A stretch of 64,000 nt of DNA from Chrysemys picta bellii (Eukaryota > Chordata > Testudines > Emydidae), in assembly GCF_011386835.1 (NCBI RefSeq), contig NC_088792.1, forward strand, positions 62,004,081 to 62,068,080, given 5' to 3'. The position numbers and the translations under genes are program-made. Each line of letters begins with the position of its first letter. Position 1 is the stretch's first letter. Positions 1-11,230 of the stretch are shown here, piece after piece. The notes under the pieces were generated by a model that ran no database searches, had not been told where the DNA came from, and saw nothing but the letters and a program-made list of their open reading frames with translations.

Positions 1-1372
1 TGCTTTGTGCTCCTGCTGCTTCCTCCCTTCTCTCCACAACGTATCTCTGCACCTTCAACCCCACAGCTTGCTCAATGCTGCGCTTTTGTACGTTTCCCTC
101 GGCTGTCCTTCTCTCAGCCTCCCCGCCAGCCCATTTCTGCACCCCAATAGTAGCTTTTTATTTCAGCCAACATTCAGTTTTAATTATAATCCCAGAGGTA
201 GGAAGAAAAACTTATTACATTGGAAGGAGGGGATAAACCTGAGGTGATTCTCAGGGGGCCATGGATGTGCTTGAATTAGCCCTGCACTAACGGATATAAA
301 TCAGGAAGCAAAGCTGGTGTTCGGCAAGAACCAGAGTTAGTGATGGTGGATTGCATCCCCTCCCAGAGGTTGTCTAAATCCCATTTTCTTCATTTAACAG
401 AAGGCAGCAAGAGATTAGCAGCTAGTATTAAATAAAATTCCATTCTTACCAACCTCCTAAAGAAAACCCACAAACCTCTCCCTGCCTTTTAATTCTTCAG
501 CAGACAATGGAAAATATTTTAAAATTGCCATAAATCAAGGAGATGTTTTTAGTCTAAATAAATGAGTAGTGCTTTCTTGAGAACTCCCCAGGCATCCCCA
601 ATCCAGGAAATGTCCGAGATTCCTGAGGAAAGAGAAGAACTACAGTGGATTATATTCTGCAGTTTTGTAACCCCACATTTTGTTATTGCGAGAAACCAAT
701 TATCAACTAAGAGTTTAGTCTAAAAGTATTAATTCATTTCGGACACTTTAATGCCAGATCCTCCAGCCTGAGACATTCTGACTTTTGAAATATAATTAAC
801 TATTCACTTGTTTAAAGCTACCAGCTTTGCAATAGGTTACTACAAGTTTGTTCTAATTAGTAACTAGCAAATGGATTAAAAAACATCTTAACCCTGAATC
901 AAATCATTAATTTTGTTACCAAACCCCCACCCCCACACAAAACAAAATAACAACATCACAAATATTTTGACATTATTTTTACTCAATAATATGATTGCAG
1001 GGGGAGTTACAAGACAGAATTAATCACCAGTTGTTCTATCATGGCTAATTTAAATTGTGATTTCCTCAGGTCAGTGACCTCTCTACACAGATTTTCCTCT
1101 CCAGTCTTCAGAGAAAGAAAGACTCTTTAGGGACACAGAGGCTACTGCACCCTCCAAGCTTAGCATCTCCAGAGAAACTTCATCATCTGCTGAGTCCACC
1201 TCCCTCAAGCCCCATGGAAATACCCAGCACACAAACCAGTATTTGGGTTGTGTAGAGAATGGGAGGTTTTAAGATGAAATGATTTGGCAGGTATGATGAG
1301 GAGTTTTTTAATGAGTCAATGTGATGGGAAGGAGTTATTAGTCATATCTATTACACCTGTGCCATAATTAAT
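1..1372. other. AT-rich stretch with no recognised feature
   Basis: No open frame with family character, no terminal repeats and no SINE or CR1 tail recognised. The opening 250 bases can be read as an 80-codon frame, but it is low-complexity Ser/Pro/Leu and resembles no family I know. Confidence 0.5.
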
Positions 1373-1456
1373 TAATAGAGAGACAAGGTGGGTGAGGTAA
1401 TATCTTTTATTGGACCAACTTCTGTTGGTGAAAGAGACAAGCTTATGAGCTACACA
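1373..1456 (+). mobile_element. Partial palindromic MITE (GAGACAAGGTGGGTGAG family)
   Basis: Begins GAGAGACAAGGTGGGTGAGG and continues with a block ending in CTTCTGTTGGTG. The same block recurs at 23812-23905, 31703-31875 and 35268-35426, in the last case with both inverted ends. This is one end only; the other arm is missing. The superfamily is unassigned. Confidence 0.55.
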
Positions 1457-1877
1457 GGGTTATTTTTCAATACTGCAAACAATAATGAGCTAATTGCGTC
1501 TCAGACAGAAGAAAAGAACTAAGAGGCAGTAAGTGATGCTTAATGAACACCTGGTCCTCATAAAGGGGGGCGGGGGGAAAGTTCACTGTGAAGGGAAGAA
1601 CCACATAGAAAAGAGGGACTCCTGTAAAGGGGTTGGGTGTGTAGGACAACCACAAATCTCAGAAAGTCTCCTCTGGTATTGGAGAAAGGCGACTGAAGAC
1701 AGAGTCCAGAAAAGGGTAGATTTGTTGAGAAACTTTGGATGCTGGTCTGAGTTTGTGTTGCCCTGAAAGGAATTGGACTTAGATGCTTCTCAGTTGGAGG
1801 CTGAATTGTGTACAGACGGAAGACCTGCAGATGGCTCTAGAGGCTAAGATTCCTGAAACATCCCACCCTGACACAAG

Positions 1878-2066
1878 GGGGAAGGGATAGCTCAGTGGTT
1901 TGAGCATTGGCCTGCTAAACCCAGGGTTGTGAATTCAATCCTTGAGGGAGCCATTTAGGAATCTGGGGCAAAAAATCTGTCTGGGGATTAGCCCTGCTTT
2001 GAGCAGGGGGTTGAACTAGATGACCACCTGAGGTTCCTTCCTACCCTGGTATTCTATGGTTCTAAG
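1878..2066 (+). mobile_element. Cry-type tRNA-derived SINE with CR1-like tail
   Basis: The head is tRNA-like, with A-box TAGCTCAGTGGTTTGAGC and B-box-like GGTTGTGAATTCAATCC, and resembles tRNA-Lys. The tail (GGGGGTTGAACTAGATGACC, then TATTCTATGGTTCTA) matches a CR1 3' end. This head-and-tail combination is known from cryptodiran turtles (the tortoise Pol III/SINE). The copy is essentially complete. Confidence 0.85.
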
Positions 2067-3120
2067 GGTGTGCCATAAGTTTGCTTCTGACTTGGATCCA
2101 GATTATTACAGCTGTGGAATGGACAATAATCTAATGAGATGAAGGGAATTCAGGAACCCCCCAAAAATCTCTGGGATCTTATGAATAGCATCCTGTGATG
2201 GAAATATTGGGTGCACTGGTGGGATCAAAATCTGCCTTGTGTTATACCGAACTGCCTTACTGGGAGCATGTTTGGCATAAAGAAAAAGATTGGAACAAAA
2301 GTATTAAAGCATTTTCATTCCAGGAATAAAAAGTGGATGATTCATTAGAAAAGAATGAGAGAACAAGGAGGATAGGACTAGTAGCAAGAAGTTAATGGTA
2401 GTAGCATATTCTATTTCTGCAAGTCCCCTGCCCTGTAACCAGGGCCAGAGGAAAGTGTGCATTTTGAAATGAGCTGGTCAGAGCAATTCAGTCAGAAATT
2501 AAAGTAGCTATCAATCTTTTGTTAGGAATACAAGCTCCCTCTATTGAAGGATATGCTGTTTCTCCACACAGTGAACTGAGTTTCCCATCGGATTACTGAG
2601 ACAGCTGTGACAGAGGGTATTGCTGATAGCTTTGTTTGGTGGCCTTGCCAAATGCTCTGTGCTAAATATGGTTCTCAGTTTCATACATGCAACCCTATTG
2701 GCCTCAGTGAGTGCAAGTAGAAATCTGCTCAGTGAAGGCTACCTTGGCTCATTTATAATTGAGGTATTGGAGTGTGCCCATACTATGATAAGTGACTCTA
2801 ACATTAACATTGTGGGGGCTATTGTTTTTCAGTAATTTCAAATCACCAGTTTGCAATTAAGGTGTTTTTTCTAGCTACCAGCTTCACAAATTAAAACTGA
2901 GATCAAGGGTCCAGCTGTTTTATTTTTTTGCATCATCTGAAATATGGGACTCAGTTAACAATTCTGTAGAATGTGCATAAGCCTGAAGACAGTCCAGCTC
3001 ACATTCCTAATGTTGTATTGGGTAGCTCTGTTGCAGTAAGAGTAGCTAGATCTACAGGGGCCAGATCTGTAGAGTAAAAATGGGGCCCTTTATACAGTCA
3101 CTTTTCTGAGCACAACCATG
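2067..3120. other. Unannotated interval
   Basis: Nothing recognisable apart from short, unremarkable open frames. It is flanked on the right by the target duplication of a hAT element. Confidence 0.5.
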
Positions 3121-3128
3121 CTGTAGTG
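3121..3128. repeat. hAT target-site duplication, left
   Basis: CTGTAGTG, repeated exactly at 5947-5954 on the other side of the element. Confidence 0.92.
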
Positions 3129-3239
3129 CAGTGGTTCCCAAAGTGGGGTTCGCGAACCCCTGGGGGTTCGCAGAACGTTTCAGGGGGTTCGCAAGAAAAA
3201 TTTCATTAATGGCGGCCAGAGGACTCTGCTGGGACCCAG

Positions 3240-3610
3240 TTGCAGGGCAGACAGCCTGAGCCCCAGGGAGAGCGGGGCTGGGCAGTTTGAGCGGGCAGCC
3301 CGAGCCCTCCCCTGTCAGCCAGGGTGCCAGCAGCCCGAGCCTCGTGGAGAGCAGACAGTTTGAGCTGGCAGCCTGAGCCCTGCCCGTCAGCGGTGGAGCC
3401 AGCAGCCCGAGCCCCAGGGAGAGCGGGGCCGGGCAGTTTGATCCAGCAGCCCGAGCCTTGGGGAGAGCGGGCAGTTTGATCCAGCAGCCTGAGCCCTCCC
3501 CATCACCGGTGGAGCCGGCAGCCCGAGCCTCGGGGAGAGCGGGGCCGGGCAGTTTGAGCCAGCAGCCCCAGCCCTCCCCTGTCAGTGGGGGAACCAGCGG
3601 CCCCGAACCC
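3240..3610. repeat. GC-rich minisatellite-like block inside the hAT element
   Basis: Imperfect repeats built on CAGCCCGAGCC, GGGAGAGCGGG and GGCAGTTTGA recur every 50-90 bases, with units sometimes shortened. The overlapping long frames here (for example 189 codons on the minus strand at 3052-3621) are by-products of this composition. Confidence 0.75.
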
Positions 3611-3949
3611 CAGCACTCCATGCGGGGTGCAGGTGGCAGCTCGGATCCCTGTCCTTGTCAGGCAGGGGAAGTTTGCATCCAGGGCAGTCAGCAGGGGGCC
3701 ATGCTGAACATGGGGGGTGGTCCAAGCTAATTTGTCCCTCCCAGGGCATCTTCCTCGGTGGAAGAAAAGCTGTTTGCGAGCCAAACCAGCCAGAAGCACA
3801 TTGTAGCCAGTGTAGGAGCATTAAGGTGTCTCAGTAATTGTCCTTCTCTCTGGAGTGCTGATTTGCTTCAGTGAGTGAATCTTCTCAGTTTGTTGGTTGT
3901 TAGCAGTCTCTCTCTGTTATTTTTATTAGAACTTTTGTACACAAGTTCA

Positions 3950-5783
3950 ATGGATAAGTGGCTGAAAAAGGAAAGTGTAAAGACGCTGGAATCAGCTAGT
4001 GTTTCCTCAAGTCCACACTGTGGAAAAGCTAAGTCTAGTGATCATGATGGTCCTGGAAAGACACTTACAAAGAAAAGAAAATATGACGATGATTATATAA
4101 AATATGGCTTTACATGCATTGGTGATCAAGCACATCCAAAACCACTGTGTGTGATTTGTGGTGATGATCTAGCAAACAGCAGCCTCAAACCTTCTCTACT
4201 TTGGCGCCATTTAGAAACTAGGCATCCTGCACAACTCGACAAGCCTGTTGATTTTTTCAAGCGAAAATTAGCTGAGAAGAAAATTGACATTACCAGTTCT
4301 ATATCCAAAGCAAGAACTGATAACGAAAATGCACTTAAAGCATCATACCGCGTGAGCTACCAAGTAGCAAAAGCATCAGAAGCCCATACCACAGCAGAGA
4401 GCTTGATTGGTCCATGTATAAAAGATGTAGTTCATTGCATGCTCGGAGAAAAGGCTGCAAAAAGGATTGACATGGTATCTTTGTCCAATAATACGTTGTC
4501 ACGAAGAATTAATGACATGTCAAATAATGTAGAGACCACAATTGTACATAGAGTGAAAAATAGTCCATATTATGCTATACAGTTGGATGCATCAACTGAT
4601 GTAGCTAATCTAGCTATTTTGCTACTTTTTGTACATTATCTGAATAAAGGTATGGTTGAAGAAGATTTGTTGTTTTGCCGACCATTGGAAGAACATACAA
4701 CTGGAGAAGATATCTTCAATCTGACTAATGCATATTTTCAAGAAAAGGAAATAGATTGGTCTCATTGCCTAGGCATTTGCACTGATGGGGCCACATCAAT
4801 GACGGGGAAGAATACTGGATTTGTAGCTCGAACAAAAAAGGTTGCATCAGAAGTCTCTTGGATTCATTGCAGCATCCATAAACAAGCCCTTGCAACAAAA
4901 CACATGTCAGAGGGACTGAAGGAAATGCTGGACAATGCAGTGAAAATGGTGAATTTCATAAAATCATGGCCAACAAATTCTAGAATATTTCACATACTTT
5001 GTGAAGAAATGGATAGTATACATGACTGTGTGTTGACCCATACTGAAGTTAGATGGCTCTCAAGGGGTAAAATCCTTGTGCGCTTGTTTGAGGTTAGAAC
5101 GGAAATCCTAGGTTTTTTTTTCAACAGCCACCCTTTCCACCTGGCCAGCTGTATGGAAAATAATGTCTGGGTCCAGAGCCTAGCTTAGTTAGCAGATATT
5201 TTCTCAAGAATTAATGACCTAAATTTATCTCTTCAAGGCCTCAATATAACAGTTTTCAATGTGCAAGAGCGAGTTGAATCCCTGATAAAGAAGTTGCAGT
5301 TCTGGGGAAGTTGTTTGGAAAACAATCAAACTGAGTGTTTCAGTAATCTTCATGACTTCCTGGCAGAACATAAACTTCAGTTGGATCAGTGCACTAAAAC
5401 CAATATAACTGCACACCTAAAAGGACTTTGCACAACTTTCAGGGAATACTTTCCAGCTATGTCAGGCGATAATACTGAATTCGCAACCCTTTTAATGATA
5501 CCACTTTCTCAACACAGATATTAAACACCAGGAAAAAGAGAAATTGATTGAGATCTCCTGTGATTATGAACTGAAAAGGAGTTTCAGAAATTTATCATTG
5601 ATTAACTTTTGGCTGAGTTTAAGAAACGAGTACCCCTTTCTGGCAGAAAAAGCTGCTGCAGTTTTGTTACCATTTTCAACAACATACTTATACGAGAGAG
5701 CATTTTCCTCGTATGCACATCTGAAAACCAAATACAGAAACAGACTTGATGCCGAACCAGACCTGAGACTTTATCTCCAGTAG
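3950..5783 (+). pseudogene. hAT transposase pseudogene (BED zinc finger, RNase H-like core, dimerisation region)
   Basis: From ATG 3950 (MDKWLKKESVK) the frame carries a BED finger: C67-x2-C70 (CVICGD) and H87-x4-H92 (HLETRH). The catalytic-core landmark QLDASTDVANLA follows, then HCLGICTDGATSMTGKNTGF and VSWIHCSIHKQALATK, a block typical of ZBED5-like and other hAT transposases. A TAG at 5186-5188 stops the frame; homology continues in the same frame (LADIFSRINDLNLSLQG) until a frameshift around 5515-5540. Another frame then carries the hAT C-terminal dimerisation motif (LLPFSTTYLYERAFSS). With one stop and one shift over about 1.8 kb it is inactive but only lightly decayed. An upstream GTG-opened extension from 3875 is not needed. 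Confidence 0.9.
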
Positions 5784-5946
5784 TTACAGACTTCCAAGAG
5801 CTATGCAGAACAAAGCAAGTGAATCCATCACACTGAGGAAATTTAAGCTTAAATCCCTGGAAATATTCATTTTTTAGGCGGGGGTTCACGAGATGTCACA
5901 ATTTAGTGAAAGGGGTTCGCGGGCTGTTAAAGTTTGGGAACCACTG

Positions 5947-5954
5947 CTGTAGTG
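5947..5954. repeat. hAT target-site duplication, right
   Basis: CTGTAGTG, identical to 3121-3128. Confidence 0.92.
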
Positions 5955-6276
5955 TTTGCAAGAAATGTGTAAGCAAGTTGGCATTACATACACAACAGTG
6001 ACCTCTAATGGTTCAAGAAGGTACCCTGCGCTTGTTTTTTCTGTTTAAAATGTCTCGAGTAATTTTAAGGTGTATTATCAATAACATGAATGTGTTTAGC
6101 AGTCTGTCTTTAACTAGCAGTCTGTCAAATAATAGTATTTAACAACTTAAAGTAGAATATAGCCCTGGGAGCTAATCCCTGCAGAGTAGCAAGACATAAG
6201 TGCAAGCTGTCTGAAAACTTCTATAGGAAGGAGCTGAACTTACGGTCTTAAATATGCAGGCTCTATTTTTCACTAT
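5955..6276. other. Unannotated interval
   Basis: AT-rich sequence with no feature recognised, lying between the hAT target duplication and a CR1 fragment. Confidence 0.5.
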
Positions 6277-6402
6277 AGATTCACTGATTCCAAGGTCGGA
6301 GGGGACCACTGTGATCATTTATTGTGACATCCTGTATAAAACAGTCTATAGACCTCCCAAAAATTATTTCTGTTGAGCTAGAGTCTATCTTTTTAGGTGA
6401 AA
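6277..6402 (-). mobile_element. CR1 LINE 3' fragment
   Basis: AGATTCACTGATTCCAAGG, then GGGACCACTGTGATCATTTA and CATCCTGTATAAAACAG, is the reverse complement of a diverged CR1 3' end as seen in reptile CR1 copies. It is short and carries no reading frame. Confidence 0.65.
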
Positions 6403-6630
6403 CTAATATATCACAAGCAGTTTATGTTCTTGCAATTCCTCTGTTTTGGAGAAAGTTGGCTAGAATCTCCCCTTCTTCCCCTTCCCTCCCCCCATGTTTG
6501 TTGGTTGGTTTAAACACTTAATGAAATCAGCTAATCCAAGATGAGGAGTAAGGACAAACCATTAAATCCGTTTTTCCTATCTCTTTGGGAATCTCTGGTA
6601 TTCCAAGGCCATATAGAGTGCGAAGGCTAA

Positions 6631-7271
6631 TGTGACAGGGTAGCCCATCCTCTTAAGATTGATAGGACCTGGGGTCAGTCCACCCCTGTTCTAAGATTTT
6701 TGGAGGTCTTATGGATGCAAAGACCTAGGAAACAGGAGCTATTGGTGAAGGGATGCAGTTCCAGGAATAAGTTTTATTTTAGGGATAAACTCATTACTAC
6801 TACTTTAAGGGCCTAGGGCCAGAAGAGCCTTGCAAAGTAGGTAGGGAAAGGCTCCCTTCACTTCCAGCCAATTGGGATGAGCTTTTGAAAGAGGACCAGC
6901 ATATATTCTGCCCCCTTCATCCTAGCAAGGGAGACACCAGCAGGAAAATTTCTGACTGCTGAACCTTCCAAGTCTCAAGGTAAAGAAACTCACTTGGGCT
7001 GGAGAAGCTGGCTGAGTCCCTGCAGATGGCTTGAAATACAACCCAGCTCCACAAGAAGGGCTGAGGGACTTTTGTTCTTGTGGGGGGAGAATAGCTGACT
7101 GTTCAGAGTTTAACCCAGCTCCAGGAGGAGTTCATAAACAAGACCCCAAGAAGGGGACATTTTGTTTGAAGTAATCAGTCTCTGGGTCACTAACTGGAAG
7201 AACCTGAGCAGGTGCTGAGTGTACCAACAGGTCTACCAGAAAGGGGATGCCCTAGGGCAGCCCCACTGTCA
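6631..7271 (+). mobile_element. Candidate LTR (solo 5' end of an LTR element)
   Basis: Starts TGTGACAGGG and ends CCCACTGTCA, with TG...CA ends and TGACAG/CTGTCA inverted tips. One base later TGGTTCCAGAAGTGGGAT (7273-7290) begins with the TGG expected of a tRNA primer-binding site. No matching second LTR was seen in the window, so the element is truncated. The family is probably Gypsy/Metaviridae from the zinc-knuckle fragment downstream. Confidence 0.55.
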
Positions 7272-7272
7272 C

Positions 7273-7290
7273 TGGTTCCAGAAGTGGGAT
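7273..7290 (+). promoter_or_regulatory. Candidate primer-binding site
   Basis: TGGTTCCAGAAGTGGGAT sits immediately after the candidate LTR end and starts with TGG, complementary to a tRNA CCA tail. It resembles Leu-type primer sites, but the tRNA is not proven. Confidence 0.45.
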
Positions 7291-7299
7291 CTGAAACCC

Positions 7300-7715
7300 T
7301 CTACAGTCAGTAAGGGGTGACCGAGCAGCCAGGCACAAACCCGTTCCTTGACCGTGAGGTGTCCACCCTCCCAAATCAACATGTGGGGGACTTACAGTGA
7401 CTTCAGGGGTGCCAGTTCCCATTTTTGGAAGTGCCCAGGCAGCCACAGCAGAAGCTATAGCAACAAGAAAGAATTGGTTGCTGCAGCTGTAGAAAGGGAA
7501 GAAGAGGGTCCCTACACCTAATTGTGTGCACTGAATGCAGGCAAGAGGGGCATGTAAAATGGGTCTGCCTCTATGAGAGCACCTTGCTGCAGGAGCCAGG
7601 TCAGACCCAGGGGCCAGAAGGAGCTCCATGCAAGAAGGATCTGGCCATGTTCTGTGCACTGAAGCTCAAGGATGAGGGGTGCGCTTCAGAGCCCAAGCTC
7701 CAGCCCAAGCCATAA
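7300..7715 (+). pseudogene. gag remnant with CCHC zinc knuckle
   Basis: At 7527-7568 the frame reads CTECRQEGHVKWVC, an exact C-x2-C-x4-H-x4-C nucleocapsid knuckle, continuing open to a stop at 7713-7715. Upstream capsid sequence is absent or unrecognisable, so this is a small internal piece of the LTR element that begins at 6631. It is a non-functional fragment. Confidence 0.5.
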
Positions 7716-7817
7716 TGTCTACACAGCTGTTTCTAGCACCATAGTGAAAGCCTGAGTCTGTAGACCTGGGCTTTGAGACTCTCTGCCACAGGTTTTAAAA
7801 TGCAGCATAGACATACC
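7683..7817 (+). mobile_element. Half of a palindromic MITE
   Basis: Contains CCAGCCCAAGCC, AATGTCTACAC and a right end GCATAGACATACC. The same elements in the same order make up the copies at 25045-25360 and 51455-51697. Only the right half is here. Confidence 0.5.
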
Positions 7818-10480
7818 ATGTGTACCCATGTTTACAGTTACCACACCTCTGTATGGCCCCATAGGAGCTATGCACTATACTAGGGTATCAGAGAGGAATT
7901 TAGGGGAGGTTTCCTCTCTTTTTAACACCTGAGTGGCACAAAGGGAGTGAAGTGGGGTGGAGAATCTGCCCTCATTCCTTATGGATAGGATTAGATGTGA
8001 ATTATTTTATTACTTGGCACCTAAGTGGGAGACTGATCTGCAAAGGGGGAGTGCACTAGTGAAATGGACAGAGAACAGGAGAGGGAAATAGGACCATATC
8101 CACCTTAGTTTCAGACCTAGTTACCCATATTTTTCCATGTCGCACAGGATTCTCCAAACCACCCAAACAAAGCTCTGTTTTATTACAGGAATCCTGGAGT
8201 TTTTCTCCTTCATAAAAACAGCTTCCATTTTTCAACAGCTGTTCAAAGCAGTTAAAGGGACATATGTCAGTTGTAGAAATGTCAATTACTTTTTCCCCCT
8301 TATTACCTTCTTAGTCATAAGATAATGTAAGTGAATAAAAAATTGCTACAAACGATCAAACATAGCCACTGCTGCATTGGTGGAGCCAGGGAGAGTGGGT
8401 GCTAAGCTATGTAATTTCTTTCTACCAGCAATCAGAATGAGCCCAAATTTTGCTCCTTTTAGATCACTTCTCTGGAAAGATTTCTTTCTTTAAAGCAGGC
8501 TTTCAAACTTCTGATAAAAGTGTTACCATGTAACTAAACATTATCTGGGTTAAACAACTAAGTGATCCCACTCAGGAAGGTAGAGAGTTTTAGCTTCTCT
8601 AGTGCATCCAGTTAGATTTAGAGGAACCAGAAGGGATTTTTGATTTCTTTGTAAGTGATGGTTGCACTCTAGAAGGGATGGGAATTATATAGCACAAGAA
8701 GGAAAAAGAATGCAGAAAGCTGAAAGCATTTAACTGGGGCAGAACTTTGGAATACTAAAAGAAATTGCTTTAAAAGGGGGAAATTCTAAATAGTCTGGGC
8801 TAATACTGAAATGAACCCACCTTAAAAAAAATTCTGTGAAGCCTCAAAGAAACTTGTACACTGATGCCATCTACTGGCTATTGACAGAAGCAACAGAAAA
8901 ACGAAGGCTGCTGAAATGTGAACTCTAATTGAACAAAGCCCAATAGAAAATAAGAGGAGGCCTTCGCTCAGGCCCTGAAACAGGCTATATAAACTTGTGG
9001 CCACCATGTAGACTTCAGAATTTTGCTGGACCCCTTTGGATGGCCTTGCCCTTCATCCAGGGTTACAGACTAGACGAGTTGTTGAATCCAGAAATGCTAT
9101 TTTAGAGCCCCGTGTTGTTCAAAAATACAACATAACACAAATAAAACAAAGGACATAAAACAAAAATCCCTGCAGCTGTGGCTCTTGCAGGTCCTGTCCT
9201 GTGGGGTGGGGACCTGGCTCACCAGTCAGGGTGTTGCTATAACCCTGTCTGCTTGGCCTCATCACTCAGGTTTGGCCCAGTCACCCTTACACCTCCATGC
9301 ACCGAGTTGCAATGTCCAGAGCTGGGCCCAGACTCACAGGACAGGAACTGCAGAAGCCACAGCTGTAGGGTGAGTATGGGAAGGGCTTGCTCTGTAAACC
9401 CTGACACCCCACCCCCACCCCTACCCTCCTGGCACCCAACAGGACCTCCAGCTGTGAGGGAGAATGCAAAGGTGAAAAATGAAAAGAAATTCCCAACAGA
9501 TAAAATGAAAAATTACAAAAAATAACTTCACAGGGCTCTAGCAATCAGACGCTCAGACCAGACTGAGCAGCTCTCCTTCCTCTAGTGTTGCAAGACTAAG
9601 AAGAAGTAGTGAGATTTCATTTTGGAGATTGTATTGCTTTCTGTACTTGAATATCCCTTACTGTAGGATATCTTACACAGCCTACACTCTTTAGTGAGGC
9701 CTCAAGTAGCCACATTTTGGACTTTAACTAATGCTAGGAGCATGCTCCCCTTTGTAAGCCCAGGCAAATTTACCCAAGAGACTTAAAACAATCACTTTAA
9801 GCAATTTGCTTTTGATATTTTCTAAACTTGTCCCTTTCATACAAAACCATTCAAATGGCAGGGACCACACGCTTACAATAGCCTTTAAGATAGGACCGCC
9901 GTAGGTCAGTTCTCCTTACTCCTTAGAAAAGTATTGCAAATGTATTAGATGTACTAAGGAACTGAGGATCGATCATACATGTAATGTAATACATTTGATG
10001 ACTTGTAGTGTGTTATGTTATAATTGCTGCACATCAGTCTGAGTCTGACATTTGCTTGCAAAACTTTATTTTTGTGTTCAGTACATGCCTAGAAGATTTG
10101 TTGTATCAATTGATTAATCAACTGTTAATTGGTTCAGAGCACTAAATGTCCTGATTTAAGACATTTCTTTACTGTCCAAGGTAAAAGTTGACCTGACCTA
10201 AGGTTAAAATGATTAAGATAACACTCCCTGAACTCAATAAAAAAAGAGCTATCCTAACTAGATTCCATTCCAATATTGGCTAGAACACTTACCAAATTGG
10301 CCAGTCTAGTTTGTTTGAATTTCAACTTTAAAAATCTAACTAACATATTGGCAAATTCATGGGATCAACTTTATTTCACATGTAGTGTCCAATCTGTAAC
10401 TCAGTATTTCAGGGAAATGTCAGCCCCAAATCTTGGCTTTTGAGGGGTTTATTTCTTATATAAAGTCTAATTTTAGCAGA
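7818..10480. other. Long unannotated interval
   Basis: No host exon or element was recognised with confidence. 8820-9110 has a GCTATATAAACTT box and looks LTR-like in composition but lacks a partner. 9178-9525 can be read as a 115-codon frame with no family character. The rest is AT-rich. Confidence 0.45.
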
Positions 10481-10485
10481 ATGGC
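10481..10485. repeat. LTR element TSD, left
   Basis: ATGGC just outside the LTR start, matched by ATGGC at 18382-18386. Confidence 0.85.
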
Positions 10486-11148
10486 TGTCAGGGTTCCCTC
10501 CCCACTCTGAACTCTAGGGTACAGATGTGGGGACCCATATGAAAGATCCCCTAAGTTTATCTCTACCAGCTTAGGTTATAAACTTCCCCAAGGCACAAAT
10601 TCTTCCTTGTCCTTGGATGGGTACTGCTGCCGCCACCAAGTAAGTGAGACAAAGATTTAGGAAAAGGACCACTTGGAGTTCCTGTTTCCCCAAAATATCC
10701 CCCCCAAGTCCCTTCACCCCCTTTCCTGGGGAGGCTTGAGAGCAAACAAGGTGAGCACAGACCAGCCCCTTGGGTTGTTAAGAACCAATCAGGTTCTTAA
10801 AAACAGAACTTTATTATAAAGAAAAAGTAAAAGAAGCACCTCTGTAAAATCACGATGGAAGTAATTTTACAGGGTAATCAGATTCAAAACACAGAGGATT
10901 CCCCTCTAGGCCAAACTTTAAAGTTACAAAAAAAAAAAAAAAAAAAAAAACAGGAATAAGCCTCCCTCTTAGCCTAGGGGAAATTCACAAGCTAAAACAA
11001 AAGATAATCTAACGCATTTCCTTGCCATTACTTACAATATGTAATCTTAGATGCTTAGTTCAGGTCTGGCTTTAAGAGATGTATTTTCCCTGCCCTGGTT
11101 CCTTGCTGTCCCGGAGAGATCACACAAAGAGAGCACAAAACAAAAACA
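10486..11148 (-). repeat. 3' LTR of the Gypsy element (left copy, inner edge deleted)
   Basis: Aligns with the right LTR from TGTCAGGG to CACAAAACAAAAAC (about 11148), then diverges. The last roughly 138 bases of the right copy (ending TTTATGACA) have no counterpart here. The deletion removed the start of U3 and presumably the polypurine tract. It carries a 23-base A run (10928-10950) where the other copy has 12. TTTATT at about 10809 reads as AATAAA on the element's strand. Confidence 0.85.
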
Positions 11149-11230
11149 GAATTAATAAGACACATGCACCTCTAGATATACTACTGATTATATAAAAACG
11201 AACAATATTTTCCACATTTCAAGGACGATT

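Larger units (their letters stand above)
3129..5946 (+). mobile_element. Complete hAT transposon (BED-finger transposase type), 8-bp TSD
   Basis: The terminal inverted repeats are CAGTGGTTCCCAAAGT (3129-3144) and, read from the right end, CAGTGGTTCCCAAACT (5931-5946), a 15/16 match. The identical 8-bp duplication CTGTAGTG flanks it at 3121-3128 and 5947-5954. The total is 2818 bp. The 5' third is a GC-rich repeat block; the rest encodes a transposase pseudogene. The TIRs, TSD length and protein place it in the hAT superfamily, near the Charlie/Buster branch from which vertebrate ZBED genes derive. Confidence 0.95.

Noticed and set aside
5..247. An 80-codon frame at the left edge
   Set aside because: Low-complexity composition, no family resemblance, no splice or start support.
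1878..1950. Functional tRNA gene (A and B boxes present)
   Set aside because: The sequence continues into a CR1-like tail, recurs at 55501 and 61738, and does not fold as a proper acceptor stem. It is a SINE head.
3052..3621. A 189-codon minus-strand frame
   Set aside because: Generated by the GC minisatellite in the hAT 5' region; it crosses the element boundary.
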